NCBI RefSeq assembly: GCF_000701445.1
Contig: NZ_JNIX01000010.1
Span: forward strand, 186,001 to 250,000
DNA length: 64,000 bases
Direction: 5' to 3'
From: Brevundimonas bacteroides DSM 4726
GTDB lineage: Bacteria; Pseudomonadota; Alphaproteobacteria; Caulobacterales; Caulobacteraceae
Shown piece after piece: positions 17,997-29,000 of this stretch (position 1 is the first letter of the stretch; each line of letters opens with the position of its first letter). Made by a program: the position numbers and the translations under genes. The notes below the pieces were generated by a model. It saw only the letters and a list, made by a program, of their open reading frames with translations, did no database searches and was not told where the DNA came from.

Positions 17997-18709
17997 GCGC
18001 GTCGGTGGATCGCGCCCGGCGGATGCTGGCCCGCCCCGGCGCGTGGATCGACGCCGTCGTTCCGGACCGGACCTATGCGCTGCGGCTCGGGCCGACGCGC
18101 AGCCATCGGACCGTGACCACTCTGGACGAGGCCGTGTTTCGCGCTCTGGTCGAGACGCCGGGCTTGCGCCGTCGGGCAAGGGGCGGCTGGGAGGCAAGCG
18201 CTGCGCCTCGCGCGGATCGTCCATCAAACGCCGGCGCCCCCGGCCGGATCGAAGGCGAACGCATCGTAATGGAGGCCGACGGCCGTCCCCGCCGCGTGCG
18301 CGCCAACCTGGGTCAGAGCCCGATCCAGCGCCTCGCCCTCCGCCGCGATGCCGACGGCCGCCCCTTCCTCACCCCTACGGAGGTCGCCGCCGCGCTGCGG
18401 CTCGGCTGCGATGCGGAGGCCGCTCTGTCCGGCCCTTCCCTGACGATGCGCTGGGATGCCCTGCCCCGGTCCGGCGGTGGCTCCGCCGCCCGGGCCGAAC
18501 CCGGCGACCGCGCCCTGAACGCCGCCGACCGGATCAGGCGCGCGCTCGCCGCCTGCCCGCCCGACACCCGAGGCGTGCTGGACTACATCTGCATCCGGGA
18601 AGCGACGCTGGGCCTCACGGAGGAGGCGTTGTGCCTGCGGCGAAGCGAAGGGCGGGCGATGCTAAAGCGGGGGCTGGCAGCGCTGGCCCGATACTATGGT
18701 GTGCCGTGA
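17993..18709 (+). CDS. DUF6456 domain-containing protein
   Basis: 238 residues. A basic N-terminal half is followed by the DUF6456 domain (from about residue 104: SPIQRLALRRDADGRPFLTP), which contains ALRLGCDAE, TMRWDAL and a C-terminal helix-turn-helix-like run (GLTEEALCLRRSEGRAMLK). DUF6456 is an alphaproteobacterial domain often found with DNA-binding helices. It is translationally coupled to the DnaA-IV-like gene. Its 3' end overlaps the convergent sufE stop by 16 bases. Confidence 0.8.
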   Translation: MSASVDRARRMLARPGAWIDAVVPDRTYALRLGPTRSHRTVTTLDEAVFRALVETPGLRRRARGGWEASAAPRADRPSNAGAPGRIEGERIVMEADGRPRRVRANLGQSPIQRLALRRDADGRPFLTPTEVAAALRLGCDAEAALSGPSLTMRWDALPRSGGGSAARAEPGDRALNAADRIRRALAACPPDTRGVLDYICIREATLGLTEEALCLRRSEGRAMLKRGLAALARYYGVP

Positions 18710-19131
18710 GCCGCCATCGCCTCCGCCCGGATGCGTCCGACCATGGCGTTCAGCCCGTTCGCTCTCTGCCGCGTCAGAGCCTGGGGCAGCCCCAACCGGT
18801 CAAGCGCCGCCCTGGCGTCGAAAGCAAGAATGTCGGCCGGCCCGCGGCCGGAATAGAGCTTCAGCAACAGCGCTACGTTGCCCTTGGAGATCGCGCTGTC
18901 ACTGTCCGCCCTGAAGGTCAGGCGATCGCCGTCGCGCCCCGTCGCCAGCCAGACCTGGGCCGCGCAGCCCGGCACCTTGTTGGCCTCGATGCGGTCGGCG
19001 TCCGGCAGTGGCTCCAGCCCCTTGCCCAGGTCGATGACGTAGGCGATGCGCTGTTCCCAGTCCTCCAGGACCTCGAAATCCTCGATCAGCTCGGCGAGGG
19101 TGTCCTCGATGGGATTGGCGGCGGCGGTCAT
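18694..19131 (-). CDS. sufE: SufE-family sulfur acceptor
   Basis: 145 residues. SufE fold with the sulfur-accepting cysteine C56 in KVPGCAAQVWL and the conserved SAISKGNVALLL segment. SufE takes persulfide sulfur from the SufS cysteine desulfurase for Fe-S cluster assembly in the cytosol. No other suf gene is adjacent. It is convergent and slightly overlapping with the DUF6456 gene. Confidence 0.9.
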   Translation of the reverse strand: MTAAANPIEDTLAELIEDFEVLEDWEQRIAYVIDLGKGLEPLPDADRIEANKVPGCAAQVWLATGRDGDRLTFRADSDSAISKGNVALLLKLYSGRGPADILAFDARAALDRLGLPQALTRQRANGLNAMVGRIRAEAMAAHGTP

Positions 19132-19267
19132 GGCCGCGACATAGGCCCCGTGCCGATCAGGGACAACCGTGACATCGTTCCCCGACCGTGACGCGGTCGC
19201 CCCCTGAAATCGAGTCGCCCCTTGCGGGAGCGGGCTTTAGGCGACTCGTGCGCGAGGTTACCCTCAC

Positions 19268-21022
19268 ATGTTGGGCGCAACCTCCCTTTCAGCCCGGCCG
19301 TCGCCCCGGCCGACCGGATCTCGCTTGACGCCAACCCCCGCCCACACGCCAGAGGACGCGGCCGCGCCGGCCCCGCGGCTCTTCGAGGGCCAGGGCGTCG
19401 TCGCCTGGCATGGCGGCTGGGCGGCAGCGGTGGTCGTGACGACCGTCGCCGCGCTGTGGCTCGATCGGCTGACGGGGGTCGCCGCCTTCGGGGCGATGGC
19501 CCTCATCGCGCCGGGGCTGGGCGGACTGGTGCTGCTCAGAAAAGACGGCCCCGGCGAGCGATCGCTGGTTCTGGTCGGCTGGACGCTGGCAGCCCTCGCC
19601 GCACAGGTACTCTCGGGGGGCCTTTCGGGACCGCTCGTCGGATTCGCCATGATGCCGTTCGTGGCCGGGCTGGCGCTCGGCGGCCCGCGGCATGGCGTCC
19701 GCCTGGCCCAAGCAGGCGCGGCGGGGTCGGCGGTGGCGGCGATCGGAGGCCAGCTGTCCGCCTGGTGGATCGGGCCGCCCGAGCCCCGCTATTTCGCCGC
19801 TGGCCTGTTCGCCCTGATCGCGGCAGGCGCAGCGGTGCTGGCCGTGCGGCTCTCGTGGCGGGTACGCGAGCGGGTTCTGCTTGGCGCCGAAGAGGATGCG
19901 CGGCGGGTCCGCGCCTTCCTCGACGCCCTGCCCGGCCTCACGCTGGTGATCGAGCGCGGCGGAAGGCTCGTCGCCGACTATGGCGCCCCGCCGCCCGCGC
20001 TCGACCTCGCGGCCCTGCGCACCGATGGCCTGATGGCCTCCATCCACGCCCCGGATCGACCCGCCGTGCTGTCGGCCATCGACGCCGCCCTGGCCGGAGA
20101 CCAGACCCAGGTCCGCTTCGCGCCGCGCCAGGCCCTGGACCGCCGCATCAGCCTGGCGCTCCGGCGGATCGGCGAGCCCGGCGGCGCGCCTCTGGTTATC
20201 GCCCAGGCGCTGGACGCCACGCGCCAGTTCGCCGTCGAGGTCGGGCTGGAGGCCGCCCGCGCCGAGGCCGAGGCCCGCGACGCCGGAAAGACCCGCTTCC
20301 TCGCCAATATGTCCCACGAACTGAGGACGCCGCTGAACGCCGTGATCGGCTTCTCGGACGCCATGCGCCAGCGCCTGTTCGGCCCCCTGCCCGTCCGCTA
20401 CGCCGACTATGCCGATAGCATCCACGAAGCGGGCGGTCACCTGCTGGAACTGATCGGCGACGTTCTGGACGTGGCCAAGATCGAAGCCGAACGTTACGAG
20501 CTGTCGCGCGAGATGTTCGACGCGCGTGACGCGGTGTCCGCCGCGGTGGCGCTGGTACGCGTCACCGCCGCCGACAAGGGCGTGGCCCTGTCCAGCCTGC
20601 TGCCGGACGAAACCCTGACCGTTGACGCCGACCGCCGCGCGCTGAAGCAGATGACGCTGAACCTGCTGTCGAACGCCATCAAGTTCACGCCGTCGGGCGG
20701 ATCCGTCACTCTGACGCTGGAGACGATCGGACCGTATCTCGAACTGGTCGTCGCGGACACGGGGGTCGGCATCGCGAGGAAGGATCTGAAGCGCCTCGGC
20801 CGCCCCTTCGAACAGGCGGGTGGCGCGGATCAGAAGGCCCAGGGCACGGGGCTGGGCCTTTCGCTCGTGCGGGCGCTCGCGGAGTTGCATGGCGGCCGGA
20901 TGAGCCTGGATTCCACGCTGGGCGAGGGCACGGCCGTGACCGTGCGGCTGCCGGTCGCCCGGGTCGAACGCACCGCCGTGCCCGAGGTCGGCGCGGAAAT
21001 CGTGCCCCTGACGACGCGCTGA
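19268..21022 (+). CDS. divJ: membrane histidine kinase, probable DivJ
   Basis: 584 residues: about six N-terminal membrane segments (to about residue 200), a PAS-like region, then HisKA with H350 in MSHELRTPLNAVIGFSD and HATPase_c (NLLSNAIKFTP, DTGVGI, GTGLGLSLV). The membrane-PAS-kinase layout, length near 590, and the kinase wording (RYADYADSIHEAGGHLLELIGDVLD, then ERYELSREMFDARDAV) resemble Caulobacter DivJ, which phosphorylates DivK and PleD. PleC-like or other kinases of the same class cannot be excluded without alignment. Confidence 0.65.
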   Translation: MLGATSLSARPSPRPTGSRLTPTPAHTPEDAAAPAPRLFEGQGVVAWHGGWAAAVVVTTVAALWLDRLTGVAAFGAMALIAPGLGGLVLLRKDGPGERSLVLVGWTLAALAAQVLSGGLSGPLVGFAMMPFVAGLALGGPRHGVRLAQAGAAGSAVAAIGGQLSAWWIGPPEPRYFAAGLFALIAAGAAVLAVRLSWRVRERVLLGAEEDARRVRAFLDALPGLTLVIERGGRLVADYGAPPPALDLAALRTDGLMASIHAPDRPAVLSAIDAALAGDQTQVRFAPRQALDRRISLALRRIGEPGGAPLVIAQALDATRQFAVEVGLEAARAEAEARDAGKTRFLANMSHELRTPLNAVIGFSDAMRQRLFGPLPVRYADYADSIHEAGGHLLELIGDVLDVAKIEAERYELSREMFDARDAVSAAVALVRVTAADKGVALSSLLPDETLTVDADRRALKQMTLNLLSNAIKFTPSGGSVTLTLETIGPYLELVVADTGVGIARKDLKRLGRPFEQAGGADQKAQGTGLGLSLVRALAELHGGRMSLDSTLGEGTAVTVRLPVARVERTAVPEVGAEIVPLTTR

Positions 21023-21107
21023 GGCCACGCTTGCGGCTCACGAAGCGACGCAATTCGATGTTAGACGTTAGGCCTGTGCATATGCTGAAGCTGGAGCGTC
21101 TCCCCGC

Positions 21108-22031
21108 ATGCGTCGCTTTCTGATCTGGTCCGCTCTGGCGGTCATCATCGGCCTGGTCGTCGCTGGTGTCGGCTACTGGGCCTACTGGAACTTCTATGCC
21201 CGCTTCCAGCCGGTGACGGTCACCCGAAACCAGGGAGAGATCCAGCGCCTGCTGGACGAGGCGTCCTGGCTGTCCGGCGGCGGGGGCGGGGAGCCTCTTT
21301 ATGTGATCGGCTATCGCGACTCGGCTTCGTTCCAGCGTTACCAGCGCGAGGAAGCCGGCAGGCTGCGGGCCGGGGGCGTGGAGATGCGCGTCGTGGTCTT
21401 CGCCCGACCCGACCGTGAGGGCGCGCCGCAATCGACCCCGACCGAACGCTCGACCATCGCCGAGCTGTGGCTGAGCCGCGACTGGAGCCTGTACGAGCGC
21501 TGGATCGCGACGCCGCCACGAAACTGGACTGCCGCCGGCATCCCCGAGGCCGACGGCAATCTGGCCCGGTCGGCGGTGGTCGAGGCTAGCCGACAGTTCA
21601 CGACCCGGCTGAACGATCTGTTGCGCGACGCGGGCGTGCCGACGGGATATCCGCTGGTGATCTGGCGCGACCGTGAAGGGTTCCTGAAGGCCTGCGCCTG
21701 CGCCGACAGCCGGTCGTGGGTGTTCGTGCGCGACGACGTGGGCGCTCCGGACGACCTGTCGGCACCGACGCCGCCCGATCCGGCGGATGTGGCCCCGGGC
21801 GCACCGCCCCCCGCTGCGGTCGAAGGCGCGCCACAGGCCCTGCCCTACCCGAACCTGGGGCCCATTCCGCCTCTGGATAACGGGGAGGTCACGCCACCGA
21901 GCCAGGGCGGATCGCCGCCGACGACGACCCGACCCAGCGGTCCGAGTGCTCCGCGTACAGAGCCCGCGCGGCCCACGACGCCGACGGCCCCGCCGCAACC
22001 GAGCCAGCAGGACGACACGACGTTCTTCTGA
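21108..22031 (+). CDS. membrane-anchored protein with thioredoxin-like body and Pro-rich tail
   Basis: 307 residues. One N-terminal membrane anchor (about 5-27), a globular region (about 45-200) whose pattern (LYVIGYRDSASFQRY, VEMRVVVFARP, STIAELWLSRDW, GYPLVIWRDREGFLKACAC) recalls disulfide-isomerase or DsbG-like thioredoxin folds but lacks a CxxC in the usual place, and a disordered Pro/Thr-rich C-terminus (about 210-307). The family is not recognised by name. It is downstream of the DivJ-like gene by 85 bases. Confidence 0.7.
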   Translation: MRRFLIWSALAVIIGLVVAGVGYWAYWNFYARFQPVTVTRNQGEIQRLLDEASWLSGGGGGEPLYVIGYRDSASFQRYQREEAGRLRAGGVEMRVVVFARPDREGAPQSTPTERSTIAELWLSRDWSLYERWIATPPRNWTAAGIPEADGNLARSAVVEASRQFTTRLNDLLRDAGVPTGYPLVIWRDREGFLKACACADSRSWVFVRDDVGAPDDLSAPTPPDPADVAPGAPPPAAVEGAPQALPYPNLGPIPPLDNGEVTPPSQGGSPPTTTRPSGPSAPRTEPARPTTPTAPPQPSQQDDTTFF

Positions 22032-22080
22032 GAAGTCAGGAAGCGTCCCGATGCTGACCGGGCGCTCCCTCGAATCTCGC

Positions 22081-22524
22081 CTACTTCTTGGCGCGACCGG
22101 CGCGGGCGGGTTTGCGACCGCCTTGGCCCAGGCCCATCTGCTTGGCCAGGTCCGAGCGCGCCTTGGCATAGTTCGGGGCGACCATCGGATAGTCTTTCGG
22201 CAGGCCCCATTTGGCGCGGTATTCCTCGGGGCTCATGTCGTACTTGGTGCGCAGGTGGCGCTTCAGCGACTTGAACTTGCGGCCGTCTTCCAGGCAGATC
22301 AGATAATCGGGGCTGATCGACTTACGGATCGGCACCGCGGGTTCCTTGGGCTCGGGGGCGGCCTCGACAGTTCCGGTCGAAACCTGGCTGAGCGCGGCGT
22401 GGATGTTAGAGATCAAGCCGGGCAGTTCGGCCGCCGCCACGGTGTTGTTGCCGACATAGGCCGAGACAATGTCTGCGGTCATTTCCAGCAGTTCGGAGCG
22501 GTCTTCAGGTCTTGAGGCGTCCAC
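22081..22524 (-). CDS. mucR: MucR/Ros-family transcriptional regulator
   Basis: About 147 residues. N-terminal [16 protein letters not shown] and the MucR core [36 protein letters not shown] are diagnostic. The zinc-finger cysteine pair of plant-tumour Ros is reduced to one Cys here, as in many MucR proteins. I used the GTG at 22524 because AAGGA lies 7 bases before it; another in-frame GTG exists at 22554. In Caulobacter, MucR proteins work with SciP and CtrA in cell-cycle transcription. Confidence 0.88.
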   Translation of the reverse strand: MDASRPEDRSELLEMTADIVSAYVGNNTVAAAELPGLISNIHAALSQVSTGTVEAAPEPKEPAVPIRKSISPDYLICLEDGRKFKSLKRHLRTKYDMSPEEYRAKWGLPKDYPMVAPNYAKARSDLAKQMGLGQGGRKPARAGRAKK

Positions 22525-22680
22525 GGGCGTTTCCTTGTTCCGGACGGTTCGCACGACGGCGATCGAGACTCGTGCTGATAATGATGTTCGACCGTCAAGG
22601 CAAATGCTTTGGGAACACAGGTCAGCGCTCGTCGCTATACGCGATGGATGAAACTCTACTGTTCAAACGAACAGCAGGGA

Positions 22681-23898
22681 TCAGCGACCGAAGTCTTCCG
22701 CCAGGGCCATCATGGCCGCGCGTTCCGGGGCGGAGTATTGATCCAGCGCTTCTTCGTCGCCTTCGCGGATCGCCTTCATCAGGGACGGCGACATGGCCGA
22801 GGACAGGGACCAGTTCCAGTAGCGCAGAACCGTCTGGGCGCGGTCAACCGCCAGCATCTCGTAGATCATCTGCACCCGGGCCCAGTCGGCGTGAGGCTGG
22901 CCCGCAGCATCAACGAGAGGACGCCGCACCGATCGCCAGAGGTGTTCCAGATCAAGACGCGACAGCCCCGTGGCCTTGCACAGGATGGCCAAGGGCTCGC
23001 CGCCGGGATCCCCGAGAATCTTGGCGCCGGTCAGGGGCTTGATGCCGGCCAGATAGGCGATCTCGGCGGCCAGTTCCGGGGTCAGGCCCAGCCTGGCCCC
23101 TTCAGCGATCGCGTGTTCCAGGCTGTCGTAGGGGCTCTTTTCGATGGCGGCGCGGTTGCGCTGACGGCGCTCGATGAACTGCAGCGCCTTTCGCGCCACC
23201 GGGTCCTGCCAGTTCTCGTCGGCGGCCATGGCGAAGACGTCCTCGGACACCTCTTGCAGGACCTCGCGCGAGACGGCGAAGCGCTGGAGGATGGTCTTTC
23301 TGTCCTCGGGGCCGCACCACCAGAACATGACGTAGGCGCCCGACGGCCGGAGCTCGGGCCGACGCAGCAGATGTTCGCACAGTCCGGGCGTCAAGCGACT
23401 CAGGCTCACGATCGCCTCGATGCCGGGCTGGGACAGTCGGGCGGTGGCGTTGCGGAGCAGGGCCTGGATGACGGCGGGTTCGTCGAAGGCGATCAGGCTT
23501 TCCGTCACGACCTCGGACAGTCCGCGCCGACTGGCCATCAGGAAGCGGTGGTCGAGGCCGGTGTCGGCGGCGCAGGCGCAAAGATCGGCGTCGTTCAGCG
23601 CCGCGCAGCCCTCGATCAGGGAGGCGGCGATGTCCGGCTCGTCGCGCAGCAGCATGCGGGTCAGGCTGTTGGGCAGTTCCGCCAGCGGAGTCAGACGCAC
23701 CGCGACGCGCTTGCGTTCCTGGGGGGAGGCCAGACGCAGCATCTCGACCAGCAGATCACCCGTGACCGCGCGTTCGAAGGTGTTCACCCGGCTGGCCGGC
23801 AGGGACACGACGTCGGCGAGCCGCTTCAGCAGCGCGTGGCGCGCGCGAAGGCTGGCTTTCGCGGCCTCTTGGGGCGGAACGGACGCCGGTTCGGACAT
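22681..23898 (-). CDS. DUF2336 domain-containing protein
   Basis: 405 residues, all-helical, HEAT-like pattern throughout (RHALLKRLADVVSL, ERAVTGDLLVEMLRLASP, EPAVIQALLRNATARLS). DUF2336 is an alphaproteobacterial family of unknown function, common in Caulobacterales. There is no signal or membrane segment. It stands alone between mucR and a divergent membrane protein gene. Confidence 0.82.
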   Translation of the reverse strand: MSEPASVPPQEAAKASLRARHALLKRLADVVSLPASRVNTFERAVTGDLLVEMLRLASPQERKRVAVRLTPLAELPNSLTRMLLRDEPDIAASLIEGCAALNDADLCACAADTGLDHRFLMASRRGLSEVVTESLIAFDEPAVIQALLRNATARLSQPGIEAIVSLSRLTPGLCEHLLRRPELRPSGAYVMFWWCGPEDRKTILQRFAVSREVLQEVSEDVFAMAADENWQDPVARKALQFIERRQRNRAAIEKSPYDSLEHAIAEGARLGLTPELAAEIAYLAGIKPLTGAKILGDPGGEPLAILCKATGLSRLDLEHLWRSVRRPLVDAAGQPHADWARVQMIYEMLAVDRAQTVLRYWNWSLSSAMSPSLMKAIREGDEEALDQYSAPERAAMMALAEDFGR

Positions 23899-24044
23899 GT
23901 CGACAGTCAGGATATCGCCGAGCGGGTTAACCGGCGGTGACGGTCAGTCGAACCTGCAGGAGCCGACGCTTCGCTTGGACGGGCTTGACCGATCCGTCCG
24001 ACAGCCCAGTATCGTCGTTCATCTCCCGATCAACCGAGCGCCCC

Positions 24045-24779
24045 ATGACGGAAACTCCGGACACGCCGAGGTCGCCGGCCCGCGAGCCGGAAGCCGGCCT
24101 GCATCATCTCAGCGAGGACGCCACTGGCTTTGGCCAACGCGAGCTCCGAACCGTCCGGGACGCCTTCGTCAAGCCGGTGGCCATGCTGGACGCCTATATG
24201 ACGCTGGGGCCGAGCGGCGGCGGGGTCTATGCCCGCCCCTTGCGGTTCTATCTCAGCCTCTGCGGTATTCTGATGCTGCAGCTGTTCCTCATGGGAGGAA
24301 CAACGATCATGTTCTCGGGCCTGCCACCGGAGGCGCTCGATCCGGTCATCGCCCAGTCGGGAAAGAGCCGGGACGCCTTCCTCGCGGATGCCGATGGCTG
24401 GATGTCTCTGGTCCTGGTGCCGCTGAATGCCGCTGCCTATGCGATCGTCTCGGCTCCGCTGTTGCGGTGGTGGGATCCGACCGATCTGGGGTGGCGCAAG
24501 TCGTTCCGCGCGACCTTCCACTATCTGAACGTCTGGACGCTGCCGTTCATCCCGATCGGCTTTCTGGCCTACATGCCCGCCACCGCTGTCTGGGCGTCGA
24601 TTGCCATGCTCATTCTAGGCTTCATCGCCTTCCTGCGCGTCGGCAGGGGCCGATGGTACCGGACCCCTGTCGGCGGAGCGATCAAGGCCGTGACGATCAC
24701 CGCCGCGACCTTTGTCGGCACCATGATCGCCTCGGTTCCGATGATGGCCATCGGCCTGGCGGGCGGGGTTTGGGGCTGA
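24045..24779 (+). CDS. multi-pass membrane protein, DUF3667-like
   Basis: 244 residues from ATG at 24045. A soluble N-terminus with a pattern of GFGQRELRTVRDAFVKPVAMLDAYM leads into an amphipathic stretch, then five hydrophobic segments. The layout resembles small DUF3667 or Yip1-like membrane proteins, but the assignment is weak. It is convergent with cysK, with a 7-base gap. Confidence 0.65.
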   Translation: MTETPDTPRSPAREPEAGLHHLSEDATGFGQRELRTVRDAFVKPVAMLDAYMTLGPSGGGVYARPLRFYLSLCGILMLQLFLMGGTTIMFSGLPPEALDPVIAQSGKSRDAFLADADGWMSLVLVPLNAAAYAIVSAPLLRWWDPTDLGWRKSFRATFHYLNVWTLPFIPIGFLAYMPATAVWASIAMLILGFIAFLRVGRGRWYRTPVGGAIKAVTITAATFVGTMIASVPMMAIGLAGGVWG

Positions 24780-24786
24780 GGCCGCG

Positions 24787-25764
24787 TTACAGCCCCTCGA
24801 ACAGGGCCGTGGACAGGTAGCGTTCGGCGAAGCTGGGAATGATGACGACGATGGTCTTGCCCGCGTTCTCGTCCAGCGCCGCCTGACGGAAGGCGGCTAC
24901 CAGGGCCGCGCCGGAACTGATGCCGACGGGGATACCCTCGACCCGGGCAACCTTGCGGGCCATGTCGAAGGCGTCCTCGTTGGAGACCTGTTCGACGCCG
25001 TCGATCACGGAGCGATCCACGACGGCCGGGATGAAGCCCGCGCCGATGCCCTGGATCTTGTGCGGGCCGGGCTCGCCGCCGGACAGGACCGGCGAGGCGG
25101 TGGGCTCCACCGCGATCATCTTGAGACCCGGCTTGCGCGCGCGCAGCACCTGGCCGACGCCGGTGATGGTGCCGCCGGTGCCTACGCCGGAGATGACGAT
25201 ATCCACGGCGCCGCTCGTGTCGTTCCAGATCTCTTCCGCCGTGGTGGAGCGATGGATGGCGGGGTTGGCGGGGTTCTCGAACTGGCTGGGGCTGACCGCG
25301 CCGGGCGTGCGTTCCAGCAGATCGTTGGCCATGGCGATGGCGCCCTTCATGCCCTTCTCGGCGGGCGTCAGCACCAGTTCGGCGCCCAGCAGGGCCAGCA
25401 TCTTCCTCCGCTCGATCGACATGCTCTCGGGCATGACCAGGATCAGGCGGTAGCCCTTGGCGGCGGCGACGAAGGCCAGCGCGATGCCGGTGTTGCCGCT
25501 GGTCGGCTCGATCAGGACGCCGCCCGGCTTGATCTTTCCGTCCGCCTCCAGCGCCTCGATCATGGCCACGCCGATGCGGTCCTTCACCGAGGCGATCGGG
25601 TTGAAGAACTCCAGCTTGGCGAGGACCTTGGCCTTGGGCTGATACTCGGCCGTCAGGCGGGGCAGGCCGATGATGGGCGTGTCACCGATAGTGTCCAGGA
25701 TCGAGCCATAGACCCTGCCCCGGCCGGAGGTGGAACGGGCGGCGGCGGAGAGGGCGTCGGACAT
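24787..25764 (-). CDS. cysK: cysteine synthase A
   Basis: 325 residues from ATG with GGAG 7 bases upstream; the frame open to 26172 is a chance extension. PLP-binding Lys in [11 protein letters not shown], substrate loop PTSGNTG, phosphate-binding loop [10 protein letters not shown], and C-terminal GISSGAAL mark O-acetylserine sulfhydrylase. It makes cysteine from O-acetylserine and sulfide in the cytosol. The start codon faces the divergent hybrid kinase gene. Confidence 0.95.
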   Translation of the reverse strand: MSDALSAAARSTSGRGRVYGSILDTIGDTPIIGLPRLTAEYQPKAKVLAKLEFFNPIASVKDRIGVAMIEALEADGKIKPGGVLIEPTSGNTGIALAFVAAAKGYRLILVMPESMSIERRKMLALLGAELVLTPAEKGMKGAIAMANDLLERTPGAVSPSQFENPANPAIHRSTTAEEIWNDTSGAVDIVISGVGTGGTITGVGQVLRARKPGLKMIAVEPTASPVLSGGEPGPHKIQGIGAGFIPAVVDRSVIDGVEQVSNEDAFDMARKVARVEGIPVGISSGAALVAAFRQAALDENAGKTIVVIIPSFAERYLSTALFEGL

Positions 25765-26029
25765 GGGAGAGCTCCGGCTGAGATGGGAAATCGCGTGCGA
25801 ATCGTCTGAAACGTCTGAAATCCGACGCCCGGAGCCACTTCCGGGCGACGCGCTGACAGGACATAGGACGGACGCCACAGGGCGCAACGGCGTCCTTGAA
25901 CCAATACAGCCTCGCTGCGTTCCACACACGCGGGAAACAGGCGCAAAGCCGCCGCCGGGGGGATCGTCACTGCTGAACACGCCTGCAGAGCGCGACCATC
26001 GAACGGACTTTCTCGGCGGATCAGGCGAG

Positions 26030-29000
26030 ATGTCCGCGCGGATTCGCGCGCATGACTGGGCCTCCACGCCTCTGGGGCCGATAGAGGCCTGGCCGCAAAG
26101 CCTGAAGACGATCGTGGGCATGATGGTGGCGGCGCCCAATCCCATGGTGCTGCTGTGGGGCCATAAAGGCACGCTGCTCTACAACGATGGTTACGCCCGT
26201 TTCGCCGGGCGCCGGCATCCCGAGCTGCTGGGCATGGGCGCGCGCGAGGGCTGGCCCGAAATCGCGGATTTCAACGATCAGAACATCCGCCGCGCCCTGG
26301 CCGGCGAGGCCTGGTCGCTGAATCGGCAGGAGCTTGTGCTGGACCGTCAGGGCCGACTGGAGTCGGCTTGGCTGGATCTCGACTACACTCCGGTGCCGGA
26401 CGAGACCGGCGCGCCCGCAGGCCTGATGGTCTTCGTCAACGAGATCACCGAGCTCGTGGCGGCCGAGCGGCGCCAGGCCGAGGAAAGGGACCGGCAGGAC
26501 GCCCTGATCGCGCTGGACGACGCCATCAGCCGGACCGACGACCCGCTGGACATGGCCGAGGCCGCGGCGGCCATTCTGGGCCATACGTTCGGAGCCGATC
26601 GCGTCGGCTACGGCATCATCGATCCGGACCAGGAAACCGTCAACGTGGTCCGTGACTGGCGGGCCGCGCCGGAGACGGCGTCGGTGGTCGGCTCTCACCA
26701 CTTCCGGGACTACGGTGTTTATGTCGAAGACATCGTCGCCGGGCGAGCGGTGACGATCGACGATGTGCGGACCGATCCCCGCACGCGCGCCGACCCCCTG
26801 CCCCTGTTGAGCTATGGCGTCGCCGCCCTGCTGGACGCGCCGTTGCAGGAGGGCGGGCGGACGGTCGCCCAGATGCTGGTGCATTCGGCCACGCCGCGCG
26901 TCTGGACGCCCGAGGAGATCGCCTTCGCGCGTGAGTTCGGCGAACGCGCACGCGCCGCCATCGCCCGGCGCGAGGCCGAGCGCGACGCGGCCCGGCGCAG
27001 AGATGAGCTGCAACGCCTGACCGACAGCCTGACCGTGCTGGTCAGCTTCGTCGATCGGGATCACCGCTATCAGCTCAATAATCGCGCCTATGCCGACTGG
27101 TTCGGACCCAAGGCCGAGAGCCTGGTGGGCCGCCCCCTGGTCGAGGTGCTGGGCGAGGCCGCCTATGCCAAGGCCCTGCCCCGCATCGAGGCGGCGCTGG
27201 CCGGCGAGACCCTGACGTTCGAGGACTTCCTGCCCTATGCGGGCGTGCGGGGCCGCCATATCCGCGCCGACTACATTCCCCGCCGCGACGATACGGGGGC
27301 GGTCGACGGCTTCTATGCCGTGGTCTCCGACATTTCCGGGCGCAAGGAAGCCGAGCTGCGCCAGCAGGCCCTGGTCGAGATCGGCGACGCCATGCGCGAC
27401 CTGGCCGATCCGGCCTGCCTGGCCGCCCGCGCCGCCGAGGTTCTAGGCAAGTTCCTCAAGGCCGACCGCGTCGGATACGCCACCGTCGACACGGTCGCAG
27501 AGACCATTCACGTCGAGCAGGATTGGGTGTCTGACCGCGCCCGGTCGATCGCAGGGACGCTGCGGCTGCGCGACTGGGGCGACTTCATCGACGACATGAA
27601 GACCGGCGCGATGCTGCGCGTCGACGACGTGCGGGGCGACCCGCGCGCCGAGGGGGCGATCCACAGCCTGGAAGAGGCCGCCTGTCGCGCCTTCATCAAC
27701 GTCCCCGTTCTGGAGGGTGGAGATCTGGTGGCGATGGTGTTCGTCAACCAGGCGGACGCGCGTGTCTGGAGCGACCACGAGGTGGAACTGGTCCGCCAGG
27801 TCGCCATCCGCATCCGCATTGAGGTGGAGCGGGCGCGCGCCACCCAGGCGCTCAGGACCCTGAACGCCACCCTGGAGGAACGGGTCGTCGAACGCACCGC
27901 CGAGCTGATGCACGCCGAAGAGGCCCTGCGTCAGTCTCAGAAGATGGAAGCGATCGGCCAGCTGACCGGCGGCATAGCGCATGACTTCAACAACCTGCTG
28001 GCCGGCATTTCGGGCAGCCTGGAACTGATCGAGAAACGCATGGCCGAGGGACGGCTGGCGGGCATGGATCGCTACATTCAGGCTGCGCAGGGGGCCTCGC
28101 GACGGGCTGCGACCCTGACCCAGCGGCTGCTGGCCTTCTCGCGTCGGCAGACGCTGGATCCCAAGCCGACCGACGTGAACCGGCTGGTGCTGGGTATGGA
28201 AGACCTGATCCGGCGCAGCGTCGGGCCGGACGTACGCGTGACGCTGGAGACCGATCCGGACCTGTGGACCACGCGGATCGACCCGTCGCAGCTGGAGAAT
28301 GCGCTGCTGAACCTGTGCATCAACAGCCGGGACGCCATGGCGCCGGACGGCGGCGACCTGACCATCCGGACCTACAACGTGACGCTGGACGCCGCGGAAG
28401 CCCGGTTCCGCGACTTGCCGCCCGGCGACTATGTGAAAATGTCGGTGACAGACACCGGATCGGGCATGACGCCCGATGTCATGGCCAAGGCCTTCGACCC
28501 CTTCTTCACCACCAAGCCCTTGGGCCAGGGGACTGGGCTGGGCCTGTCGATGATCCACGGCTTCATGCGCCAATCGGGCGGCCAGGTGCGGATCGAAAGC
28601 GCACCGGGTCAGGGCACGACCATCACGCTCGCCCTGCCCCGCTGGCTGGGCTCGGCCGACGCGGGCGAGGGGCCGGAGGTCGAGGCCGCCGCCGAAGAAG
28701 AGACCGGCCAGGGCGAGACCGTCCTCGTCATCGACGACGAGGAGACCGTGCGCATGCTGGTCGTCGAGGTGCTGGAGGACGCCGGCTATTCGGTGCTGCA
28801 GGCGGCCGACGGCCCGGCGGGTCTGGCCATCCTGAACTCCGATGCGCGGATCGACCTGCTGGTGTCCGACGTCGGCCTGCCGGGCGGCATGAACGGACGA
28901 CAGGTGGCGGACGCGGCGCGCGTGGGCCGGCCGGAGCTCAAGGTGCTGTTCATCACCGGCTATGCGGAGAACGCGGTGGTGGCGGGCGATACACTGGAAC

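Noticed and set aside
25763..26029. Upstream extension of the hybrid kinase
   Set aside because: Most of the added translation looks non-coding; only the last residues (FLGGSGE) look genuine, so it is mentioned as a start uncertainty.
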